The position numbers and the translations under genes were made by a program. A model generated the notes under the pieces. It saw only the letters and a list, made by a program, of their open reading frames with translations. It did not search any database and was not told the DNA's origin. Below are positions 1-5,330 of a DNA stretch of 5,330 nt, in pieces. The stretch's first letter is position 1, and each line of letters starts with the position of its first letter. Source of the stretch: Pseudomonadota bacterium (GTDB lineage Bacteria > Pseudomonadota > Alphaproteobacteria > Rhizobiales > Hyphomicrobiaceae); assembly GCA_023390485.1 (NCBI GenBank), contig JAEWCT010000234.1, positions 1 to 5,330 on the forward strand. The letters are read 5' to 3'.

Positions 1-990
1 CATCGTACCGGCACCGATGACGTGAACGCGGCTCGGCCGCCATTTGAAGCCCTTTGGTGCCTGGCCCTTCAGAAGCTCCGTCAGGCGGAAGACGCGGCGC
101 AAGTTGCGCGAGGTATCCGACACCATCAGCGGCGCGAACGCTTTCGTCTCCTCGCGCTTCATCGTATCGAGATCGCCGCCGTATTTCTCGAAGAGGTCGA
201 TCAGACGGAACGGCGCGGGGTAGTGATCCTCGCGAACTTTCTTCGCCGTCTCCTGCCGTATTTTTTTGGCGAGCAGTCCGCGCGCGGGCCATTTGGTCAG
301 CAGCATCTTGGCGAGACTGGCCGACTTCGAATGACGCTTCTGAAGCACGGCTTTGCGCGCCGCCCAATGCAGCTCTCCAGGGCTGCCAACGAGCTGATCG
401 ATAAAGCCGAGCGCCTTCGCGACCGTGGCGCGGATCATGCCGCCGGTCAGCATGGTCTGCATCGCGGCCATCGGCCCGACCTGCTTGATCGAGCGCGCTG
501 TGCCGTTAAAGCCCGGGAAGATGCCGAGCTTCACTTCGGGGAAGCCGACGCGTGTCGAGTCATCGCGCGTCGCGATGCGATAGTGGCAGGCGAGGATCAG
601 CTCCAAGCCGCCGCCGACGCAGACGCCGTGAATGGCGGCTACGACTGGTACAGGAAGCTTCTCAATACGGTCGAGCAGATCATTGACCGGCTTCAGAGCC
701 GCAACGACATCCTGCTCGCTTGCGAATGTCTCGAACTCGCGGATATCGGCACCGACGATGTAGCCGCGCTCCTTGCCCGACATGAGGACGAGGCCGCGCA
801 CGGTCTTCGCTCTGACTTCCGCTTCGACGCGCTCGATAACCGCGTTCAACTCTTCAATCGGCCGCCGTCCGAGAGAGTTGGCGCTTTCGCCTTCCCGGTC
901 GAAGGTCGCCCAGGCAATGCCCTCGCCATCGATCTTGAAGCGCCAGTCTTTCAACTGCGGTTCACTCGCCTGCACCGGTACGTCCGTCAT
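1..990 (-). CDS. fadB: FadB/FadJ-like multifunctional beta-oxidation enzyme (enoyl-CoA hydratase / 3-hydroxyacyl-CoA dehydrogenase), partial at 3' end
   Basis: The first 330 residues are present and the gene runs off the left edge. The N-terminal crotonase domain (about residues 15-200) should hydrate trans-2-enoyl-CoA. It shows the oxyanion-hole stretch YIVGADI (77-83) and GVCVGGGLE (122-130); Glu130 and Glu152 (in GFPEVKLGIFPG) match the two catalytic glutamates of E. coli FadB. A helical linker (about 200-315) follows, then RVHVIGAGTM (321-330), the start of the NAD-binding Rossmann fold of the 3-hydroxyacyl-CoA dehydrogenase part. The family is usually about 700-740 residues, so roughly the second half is missing. 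The ATG at 990 has a strong Shine-Dalgarno (GAGGTGA) just upstream. It lies 34 bases after fadE on the same strand, so the two are probably cotranscribed. The frame is open throughout with no sign of damage. Whether it is a FadB or FadJ orthologue cannot be decided from this half. Confidence 0.93.
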   Translation of the reverse strand, partial: MTDVPVQASEPQLKDWRFKIDGEGIAWATFDREGESANSLGRRPIEELNAVIERVEAEVRAKTVRGLVLMSGKERGYIVGADIREFETFASEQDVVAALKPVNDLLDRIEKLPVPVVAAIHGVCVGGGLELILACHYRIATRDDSTRVGFPEVKLGIFPGFNGTARSIKQVGPMAAMQTMLTGGMIRATVAKALGFIDQLVGSPGELHWAARKAVLQKRHSKSASLAKMLLTKWPARGLLAKKIRQETAKKVREDHYPAPFRLIDLFEKYGGDLDTMKREETKAFAPLMVSDTSRNLRRVFRLTELLKGQAPKGFKWRPSRVHVIGAGTM

Positions 991-1024
991 TACTCACCTC
1001 AACAGTTCGAGACTTCAGCCTGGG

Positions 1025-3502
1025 TCATTCCGCTGCCAGGCTCTCGGCACCACGCACATTATGGCCGAGCGTCACATAATTCGGTTTCAACTCCGCCGGA
1101 TCGAAATGATCGACCGCGATCACGCGCGCGACGAGCTGCTCAACCTCGCGGAGCTGATCGGCCTCCGCTGCGGTGATGACGCCCTTGGCTTGCGCCTCCG
1201 CAAACCAGTCGATGCCATGATAACGCTGGACGACGCCCTCGCGGATCGCTTTTTCGAGCTTCTTTTCGATGGGTTCAGCGGCGATCACCTTTTCCAGCGT
1301 CACTTCGAGGATACCGGTCGGATCGTTGACGTCCTTGGAGACGAAAATCTGTCGCGTCAAGCGATCGCGCACTTCGCCCGGCTGCAACGCGTGGCGGGCG
1401 ACCTGATGGCCCAACGCGTCGGATGCGGGTTTGAAGCGGCGTCCGAGCGGGAACACAACCACGCGCATCAGCGGCCGCGCCCAGCCGACGGGGAAGTTGT
1501 CGATCACGCCCGAGATCGCTTCCTGGAAGCGGTAGAGCGCGTTGTGCGCGGCGAGCTCGACGATCTGCTCATCGCCCGCGGGGCGGCCGTCGTCGTCGTA
1601 GCGCTTCAGCGTCGCCGAGAGCATGTAGAGTTCCGACAGTGCGTCTGCCATCCGGCCCGTGATCTTCTGCTTCGTCTTCAGGCCGCCTCCGAGCAGCGCA
1701 ACCGTCAGATCGGCGACGAAGGCGAAGGAGCGGCTGGCGCGTCCGAGCTGGCGATACCAGTGTGACATGCGCAACGCGTTCTCTGGTGCCGTGACGAACG
1801 CGCCGCCCGTCACGTTGTGAACGAAGCCGCCGGTGGCGTTCGACAGCGAAAATGCGATGTGATTGTTGAACGCATCTTCGAAGTCATCGAGGCCGCGCTG
1901 CTTATCCGCGTCCTGTGCCGCCTGCACTTCCTTGTAGAGGTATGGGTGCGAGCGGAGCGCCCCCTGCGCGAAGGTGATCAGCGTGCGCGTCAGGATGTTG
2001 GCGCCTTCGACGGTGATGCCCACGGGAACCATCTGGTAAGCCGACTGCAGGTAATTCGCGGGTCCGTCGCATATTCCGCGGCCGCCGTGGATGTCCATCG
2101 CGTCGTTGACAGCGCGGCGCATTTTTTCGGTCGTCTGATATTTCATCAGCGCGGAGATGACCGACGGCTTTTCGCCTCGCGAGACCATCGCGGCGGTCAT
2201 CGCCCGGGCCGCCTCGTTGACGTAAGCGGCTTCTATGATGCGAACGAGCGGTTCCTCGACGCCTTCCATGCGCGAGACAGGCAGTCCGAACTGCTTCCTG
2301 ATGCGACCATAGGCGGACGTCACGCGCAGCATCATCTTCGCGCCTGCCGTCGCGGAAGACGGGAGCGAGATCGCGCGTCCGGCGGACAGGCATTCCATCA
2401 GCATGCGCCAGCCGTTGCCAGCCATCGCTTCGCCGCCGATGACCCAGTCGATCGGGATGAAAACGTCGTTGCCCCAGTTGGGACCGTTCGGGAATGCGGC
2501 GCCGGACGGCAGATGGCGGCGTCCGATGTTAACGCCCGGATGGTCAGCCGGGATCAACGCGAGCGTGATGCCGATGTCCTCGCCCTTGCCGAGCAGATTG
2601 TCCTTGTCGAAAAGACGGAAAGCCAAGCCGACGAGCGTCGCGTTGGGTCCGAGCGTGATGTAGCGCTTGTCCCATGAAAGGCGAATGCCGAGGGTGTCCT
2701 TGCCCTGGTAGGTGCCGCGCGCAACATGGCCGATGTCGCGCATCGTAGCGGCGTCAGAGCCGGAGGTTGGGCCGGTCAGCGAGAAGCAGGGCACTTCCTC
2801 GCCCTTAGCAAGGCGCGGCAGATAATAATGCTTCTGCTCGTCGGTGCCGTACTTCTCGATCAGCTCGCCTGGCCCGAGCGAGTTCGGCACCATGACGATC
2901 GTCACAACGTCAGGCGAGCGCGACGCAATCTTGCCGAGGATCAGCGACTGAGCTTGCGGCGAAAATCCGAGGCCGCCGTGCTCCTTCGAGATCAGCATGC
3001 CGAGGAAGCCGTGCTTTTTGACGAAGTCCCAGATGTTGTCCGGGATCTCGTGCAGGTTATGGCGGATCTGCCAGTCGCTGATGAGACGGCAGAGTTCTTC
3101 GGTCGGGCCGTCAAGGAAGGCCTGCTCTTCGCCCGAGAGTTCGATCGGCGGGATGGACTGGAGCTTGTCCCAGTCGGGCGTTCCGGAAAAGAGCTCGGCG
3201 TCGAAACCGACCGTGCCGGCTTCGAGGGCCTGGGCTTCGGTGTCGGAGACTTTCGGCAGAATTTTGCGGATCTGTGCGAAGACCGGCGCGACGACCAGGC
3301 TGCGGCGCACGGAAGGAATGGAAAGAATGGCGAGCGCGACGAACGGCAACCACGCGATCCAGGTGACGAGACCGAAGCTCGCGCCAGTGGCGAGCAACGT
3401 GAAGAGGCCGACGGCCGCGGCCCAGCCCCATAGCGGCGCGCGGACCATGCCGAGCGCCAGGAAGCCGATCGCTGCCACCAGTAGAAGAATGACGGGTGCC
3501 AT
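1025..3502 (-). CDS. fadE: Acyl-CoA dehydrogenase FadE, membrane-associated, with bacterial C-terminal domain
   Basis: This is the first enzyme of beta-oxidation: it oxidises acyl-CoA to trans-2-enoyl-CoA with FAD and passes electrons towards the quinone pool. The 825 residues compare well with E. coli FadE (814). Residues 1-65 hold two or three hydrophobic segments that should anchor it to the inner membrane. The acyl-CoA dehydrogenase core spans about 120-515, with the flavin/substrate motif LTGPTSGSDAAT (242-253), DIHGGRGICDGPANYL (470-485), and ITVEGANILTR (496-506), where Glu499 is the likely catalytic base. Residues about 515-810 form the bacterial acyl-CoA dehydrogenase C-terminal domain (DUF1974/ACDH_C), ending in the FadE-like VDHFDPAELKPN. 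An in-frame ATG at 3517 would add five residues, but GGGAGG (3515-3510) sits 7 bases before the ATG at 3502, so 3502 is chosen. It probably heads an operon with the downstream fadB-like gene and is preceded by palindromic candidate operators. Confidence 0.95.
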   Translation of the reverse strand: MAPVILLLVAAIGFLALGMVRAPLWGWAAAVGLFTLLATGASFGLVTWIAWLPFVALAILSIPSVRRSLVVAPVFAQIRKILPKVSDTEAQALEAGTVGFDAELFSGTPDWDKLQSIPPIELSGEEQAFLDGPTEELCRLISDWQIRHNLHEIPDNIWDFVKKHGFLGMLISKEHGGLGFSPQAQSLILGKIASRSPDVVTIVMVPNSLGPGELIEKYGTDEQKHYYLPRLAKGEEVPCFSLTGPTSGSDAATMRDIGHVARGTYQGKDTLGIRLSWDKRYITLGPNATLVGLAFRLFDKDNLLGKGEDIGITLALIPADHPGVNIGRRHLPSGAAFPNGPNWGNDVFIPIDWVIGGEAMAGNGWRMLMECLSAGRAISLPSSATAGAKMMLRVTSAYGRIRKQFGLPVSRMEGVEEPLVRIIEAAYVNEAARAMTAAMVSRGEKPSVISALMKYQTTEKMRRAVNDAMDIHGGRGICDGPANYLQSAYQMVPVGITVEGANILTRTLITFAQGALRSHPYLYKEVQAAQDADKQRGLDDFEDAFNNHIAFSLSNATGGFVHNVTGGAFVTAPENALRMSHWYRQLGRASRSFAFVADLTVALLGGGLKTKQKITGRMADALSELYMLSATLKRYDDDGRPAGDEQIVELAAHNALYRFQEAISGVIDNFPVGWARPLMRVVVFPLGRRFKPASDALGHQVARHALQPGEVRDRLTRQIFVSKDVNDPTGILEVTLEKVIAAEPIEKKLEKAIREGVVQRYHGIDWFAEAQAKGVITAAEADQLREVEQLVARVIAVDHFDPAELKPNYVTLGHNVRGAESLAAE

Positions 3503-3509
3503 TTCCGTG

Positions 3510-3515
3510 CCTCCC
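3510..3515 (-). promoter_or_regulatory. Shine-Dalgarno of fadE (decides the start)
   Basis: GGGAGG on the minus strand lies 7 bases before the ATG at 3502. The alternative ATG at 3517 overlaps this motif and has no comparable purine-rich site before it, so the shorter start is favoured. Confidence 0.75.
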
Positions 3516-3545
3516 ATAAGCGCCGCCGTCAGATACCGGCCGGCC

Positions 3546-3555
3546 CTAAATTTAG
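3546..3555. repeat. Perfect 10-bp AT-rich palindrome beside the candidate operator
   Basis: CTAAATTTAG is an exact palindrome two bases from the 16-bp palindrome; the two centres are 15 bases apart. It overlaps the proposed -10 region of fadE. It could be a second binding site or simply AT-rich promoter DNA. Confidence 0.3.
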
Positions 3556-3557
3556 TG

Positions 3558-3573
3558 TTGACGTATACGTCAA
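3558..3573. promoter_or_regulatory. Perfect 16-bp palindrome, candidate operator of the fad operon
   Basis: TTGACGTATACGTCAA reads identically on both strands, with two ACGT blocks separated by AT. It lies 56 bases before the fadE start, the usual place for a repressor or activator site. As far as I recall, sites built on ACGT-NN-ACGT are reported for MerR-family regulators (LiuR type) of acyl-CoA and branched-chain amino-acid breakdown in proteobacteria, and TetR-family fatty-acid regulators also use palindromes of this size. The regulator is not encoded in this window, so the assignment is inference. Confidence 0.55.
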
Positions 3574-3593
3574 TCTAGGGATTTCTCGTGCGC

Positions 3594-3611
3594 GGGTCCA
3601 GGGCGTGACCC
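3594..3611. repeat. Short inverted repeat (5-bp arms)
   Basis: GGGTC (3594-3598) and GACCC (3607-3611) are complementary around an 8-base loop. No run of T follows on either strand, so it is not a typical terminator. It may be chance in GC-rich DNA. Confidence 0.2.
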
Positions 3612-3629
3612 AGTCGAGTTAATCACGTT

Positions 3630-3654
3630 TCTGCAACGGATCATAACTTGCAGA
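3630..3654. repeat. Inverted repeat (7-bp arms, 11-base loop) between fccB and fadE
   Basis: TCTGCAA (3630-3636) and TTGCAGA (3648-3654) are perfect complements. The repeat lies about 85 bases past the end of fccB and about 130 before fadE. It could be a weak transcript-end hairpin for fccB or a protein site for fadE. There is no T-tract after it on the minus strand, so an intrinsic terminator is not supported. The rest of the 237-base gap shows no gene. Confidence 0.3.
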
Positions 3655-3739
3655 TACACAGAAGATTTCCCCGCGCCGATTCCCCAGTCGCCGTTCAGTT
3701 AAACAGATGCTGCGCGATAAACCTTAAGGATTGCGGAAA

Positions 3740-5056
3740 TCAGCGCTCGGCCTTCGCCGGCAGCTCGCCGAACAGGTCAGCGACAATCGTCCGGTACCAG
3801 TCGGCGCTCTCCTGGTACGTCTCACGGCGGAGCTCAGCGCTATCGTCGGGCTTGGAAATGAACGGCTCTTTGACTTCGAGATAGGGTTTTCCATCCTTGA
3901 TTGCCGGCACGTAATCGCCCCCGATCTTGGCGCTGTTATCCGGTGCGAGCATTGACCAGCAGGTATTTCTGTAGGTTCCGGGCGTACGGGGCTTGCCCTC
4001 GAGGCTGGCGATGATGTCCGTCGCGACGACTGCAGCCTGGCTGACGGCCGAGTAGGCGGACTTCGGCATATCATTCGCGATCGCGGCGTCGCCGAGGACG
4101 TACACGTCCTTCGCCTTCGTTGAGGAGAAATTCTCAGGGTGGACCGGGCACCAGTCGCCTTCCGTCAGGCCGGCGCGACTCGCGATCGCGCCAGCTTTCT
4201 GCGCGGGAATGATATTGGCGAGCGCGGCGCGCTCCGCGCGGCCAGCCTTCGTCGTCACGATGCCGGTTTTCGCATCGACCTTGATAACGTTGAAATCGTC
4301 GATCTCGTTCGTCAAATTGATTTCGACGATGCCTTTATAATATTCGTCGAACGCTTCCTCGAAGACGGCCTGCTTCGAGTAGGTTTTCTTTGCGTCGAAA
4401 AGGATCAACTTGGCGTTCGGCTTTTTGGTTTTCAGGAAGTGGGCGATCATGCACGCCCGTTCGTAGGGACCCGGCGGGCATCGATATGGATTCTGCGGCA
4501 CCGACATGACGACGAGACCGCCATTGGGAAGCGCGAGCAGCTTTTCCTTTAAGAGCCATGTCTGCTCGCCGCCTTGCCAAGCATGCGGCATAATCTTGGC
4601 CGCTTCCGGCGAATAGCCTTCGATGGTCTCGTATTTGAAATCGATCCCCGGCGCGACGACGAGACGATCATACTTCAGAGGCGATGTTCCACGGGCGAGT
4701 GTCACGGTCTTCGCCGTGGTATCGATCGCCGTCGCAGAGTCGGTGACGACGTTGATGCCGCGCTTCTTCACGCCTGTGTAGTCGTGGGTGATGGATTTGA
4801 AGGATCGGAACCCGCCGAGATAAATGTTCGAGTAAAAGCAGGTCGTATATTTTTCCTTCGGTTCGATCAGCGTCACGTCGAGATTGGCGTCCGCCGACTT
4901 CAAGCGGTTGGCGACGGCCGCGCCGCCGGGGCCACCGCCGATGATGACGACTTTCGCCGGCCCCGCGGCGAGCGCCGGACGCGGCAATTGCGACGCCGCG
5001 GCGACGCTTGCGCCGGCGGTCAGCAGAGCAAATTCGCGGCGCGTGATCTCGGTCAT
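3740..5056 (-). CDS. fccB: Flavocytochrome c sulfide dehydrogenase flavoprotein subunit (FccB/SoxF family), Tat-exported
   Basis: The 438-residue protein should be a periplasmic FAD enzyme that oxidises sulfide (or acts as the Sox-associated flavoprotein SoxF), passing electrons to a cytochrome c. It opens with a Tat signal: TRREF (5-9), a hydrophobic stretch, and a likely cleavage after ALA at residue 30. The FAD-binding site VVIIGGGPGGAA (36-47) follows, with Glu65 ending the fold. Cys73 in YTTCFYSN fits the cysteine that binds FAD covalently; Cys193 (in RCPPGPYERAC) and Cys366 (NTCWSML) fit the redox disulfide. After signal removal these fall near 43, 163 and 336, close to Cys42, Cys161 and Cys337 of Allochromatium FccB. 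VYVLGDAA (318-325) is the second FAD motif, and about 365-435 is the FCSD flavin-binding C-terminal domain. The ATG at 5056 is chosen over an in-frame TTG at 5104 because of AAGAGG six bases upstream and the Tat motif placement. No cytochrome subunit gene is adjacent. Confidence 0.92.
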   Translation of the reverse strand: MTEITRREFALLTAGASVAAASQLPRPALAAGPAKVVIIGGGPGGAAVANRLKSADANLDVTLIEPKEKYTTCFYSNIYLGGFRSFKSITHDYTGVKKRGINVVTDSATAIDTTAKTVTLARGTSPLKYDRLVVAPGIDFKYETIEGYSPEAAKIMPHAWQGGEQTWLLKEKLLALPNGGLVVMSVPQNPYRCPPGPYERACMIAHFLKTKKPNAKLILFDAKKTYSKQAVFEEAFDEYYKGIVEINLTNEIDDFNVIKVDAKTGIVTTKAGRAERAALANIIPAQKAGAIASRAGLTEGDWCPVHPENFSSTKAKDVYVLGDAAIANDMPKSAYSAVSQAAVVATDIIASLEGKPRTPGTYRNTCWSMLAPDNSAKIGGDYVPAIKDGKPYLEVKEPFISKPDDSAELRRETYQESADWYRTIVADLFGELPAKAER

Positions 5057-5062
5057 TCCCCG

Positions 5063-5068
5063 CCTCTT
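5063..5068 (-). promoter_or_regulatory. Shine-Dalgarno of fccB (decides the start)
   Basis: AAGAGG on the minus strand lies 6 bases before the ATG at 5056. Starting here puts the twin-arginine pair at residues 6-7, as expected; the longer frame from TTG at 5104 would add 16 residues without improving the signal peptide. Confidence 0.7.
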
Positions 5069-5127
5069 GTTTAGGCCCGCCGTGGCGCCCTGCCACCACC
5101 TCAAGGACTTCTCGAACGCTCATTTGC

Positions 5128-5146
5128 CACGGGCGATCGCCTCGTG
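5128..5146. repeat. Hairpin-forming inverted repeat in the fccB leader
   Basis: A perfect 10-bp palindrome GGCGATCGCC (5132-5141) is extended by CACG (5128-5131) and CGTG (5143-5146), with one unpaired base at 5142. In the proposed fccB leader RNA it would form a stem of about seven pairs with a four-base GATC loop and one bulge. It could be a protein site or a leader structure; GC-rich palindromes of this length also arise by chance. Confidence 0.35.
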
Positions 5147-5182
5147 TCAGGAAATAAATGATGAGGAAGCTGGAAGCGCCGC

Positions 5183-5197
5183 GGATAGGTATCCTAT
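5183..5197. promoter_or_regulatory. Overlapping inverted repeats, candidate operator
   Basis: Two perfect inverted repeats overlap: GGATA-GG-TATCC (5183-5194) and ATAGG-TAT-CCTAT (5185-5197). They sit at the proposed -10 of the fccB promoter, between the two divergent genes, where a repressor would act. Confidence 0.35.
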
Positions 5198-5221
5198 ATA
5201 TAGCACTTATATAGCACTCAA
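5193..5221 (-). promoter_or_regulatory. Candidate fccB promoter
   Basis: On the minus strand, TTGAGT (5221-5216) and TATAGG (5198-5193) are separated by 17 bases, each matching four of six sigma-70 consensus positions. Transcription would start near 5186, giving a leader of about 130 bases. The spacer contains most of the tandem 11-bp repeat. The AT-rich repeat offers other possible -10 elements on both strands. Confidence 0.4.
5197..5218. repeat. Exact tandem repeat, two copies of an 11-bp unit
   Basis: TATATAGCACT occurs at 5197-5207 and again at 5208-5218 with no gap. The 11-base period places the copies on the same face of the helix, as for paired regulator half-sites. The repeat is AT-rich against a GC-rich background and lies in the shared promoter region of the two divergent genes. 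Confidence 0.6.
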
Positions 5222-5244
5222 CCTTCCGCTTCGAGGCTTGGCGC

Positions 5245-5330
5245 GTGCCAGACTCTATCGATATTGCCATTCTGACCCGCCGGACATTCGTTGCTGCGGG
5301 CGCCGCCGCGGCGGCTTTACTCCCCTATCT
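5245..5330 (+). CDS. Start of a Tat-exported protein of unknown function, partial at 3' end
   Basis: Only 28 whole codons are visible before the right edge. A GTG at 5245 is preceded by GAGG (5233-5236) at 8 bases spacing. An in-frame TAG at 5212 excludes a start much farther upstream, and no in-frame ATG lies between. The peptide has the layout of a twin-arginine signal: a short N-terminal part, TRRTF (residues 11-15), then a hydrophobic, alanine-rich run to the edge. The product is therefore probably folded, perhaps cofactor-bearing, before export to the periplasm. It is divergent from fccB and shares its 188-base promoter region, so a link to sulfur metabolism is possible. The mature protein is not visible, so no family can be named. 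Confidence 0.65.
   Translation, partial: MPDSIDIAILTRRTFVAAGAAAAALLPY

Larger units (their letters stand above)
3545..3573 (-). promoter_or_regulatory. Candidate fadE promoter overlapping the palindromes
   Basis: On the minus strand, TTGACG (3573-3568) is a good -35 element. A 17-base spacer leads to TTTAGG (3550-3545), a weak -10 with three of six consensus matches. Transcription would begin near 3538, about 36 bases before the fadE ATG, leaving room for the Shine-Dalgarno. The -35 lies inside the 16-bp palindrome, so a bound regulator would compete with RNA polymerase. The -10 is poor and other placements are possible. Confidence 0.35.

Noticed and set aside
22..1176. Long plus-strand open frame (384 codons) opposite the fadB-like gene
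   Set aside because: It lies antisense to a clear enoyl-CoA hydratase domain with intact catalytic motifs, and its translation is rich in Arg, Ala and Asp without domain features, as expected for a shadow frame in GC-rich DNA.
773..2677. Plus-strand open frames (330 and 286 codons) opposite fadE
   Set aside because: Both are antisense to well-conserved FadE sequence, have no recognisable motifs, and have low-complexity compositions typical of shadows.
3503..3517. Longer fadE start at ATG 3517
   Set aside because: The strong Shine-Dalgarno GGGAGG overlaps this codon and is properly spaced for the ATG at 3502.
3536..3545. CCGGCCGG / GGCCGGCC palindrome
   Set aside because: Self-complementary GC runs are expected by chance in this composition, and nothing else marks it as functional.
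2726..3578. Plus-strand open frames opposite the fadE N-terminus and promoter
   Set aside because: They overlap each other and the coding strand of fadE and carry no domain signal; the second ends inside the candidate operator region.
5057..5104. Longer fccB start at TTG 5104
   Set aside because: It would add 16 residues before a well-formed Tat signal and lacks an optimal ribosome binding site, whereas the ATG at 5056 has AAGAGG at 6 bases.
4668..5270. Minus-strand frame of 200 codons spanning the divergent promoter and overlapping fccB
   Set aside because: It runs through the fccB Tat signal and FAD-binding region in another frame, has no good ribosome binding site, and its translation is Arg-rich noise. 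An internal ATG at 5123 was also considered as a small gene but lacks a ribosome binding site.

Overview
The window reads as chromosomal DNA from an alphaproteobacterium. That is an inference from the high GC, the long antisense shadow frames, the fadE/fadB gene style, and a Tat-exported flavocytochrome-c-type flavoprotein. It holds three genes on the minus strand and the start of a fourth on the plus strand. No RNA gene, insertion sequence, CRISPR array or origin was seen.

Left part (1 to 3502, minus strand): a fatty-acid beta-oxidation operon. fadE (membrane-associated acyl-CoA dehydrogenase with the bacterial C-terminal extension, 3502 to 1025) is followed after 34 bases by a fadB/fadJ-like gene (990 to the left edge). 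The latter carries a complete enoyl-CoA hydratase domain and is cut just as the 3-hydroxyacyl-CoA dehydrogenase Rossmann fold begins. Together the two proteins would carry an acyl-CoA through dehydrogenation, hydration and the second oxidation; a thiolase (fadA) is not in view and may lie past the left edge. Upstream of fadE is a perfect 16-bp palindrome next to a perfect 10-bp palindrome, a likely operator/promoter for the operon.

Right part (3740 to 5330): a Tat-exported FAD protein of the flavocytochrome c sulfide dehydrogenase family (FccB/SoxF), 5056 to 3740 on the minus strand, with the three key cysteines in place. No cytochrome c partner (no CxxCH-encoding frame noticed) lies beside it. 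A divergent plus-strand gene starts with GTG at 5245 and runs off the right edge; its first 28 codons encode another twin-arginine signal peptide. The two share a 188-bp intergenic region with an exact 11-bp tandem repeat, overlapping inverted repeats and a hairpin-like palindrome, suggesting regulated divergent transcription of two exported proteins, perhaps a sulfur-oxidation locus extending to the right.

The genes themselves belong to known families. The less explained parts are the regulatory DNA, the missing cytochrome subunit and the identity of the divergent exported protein.
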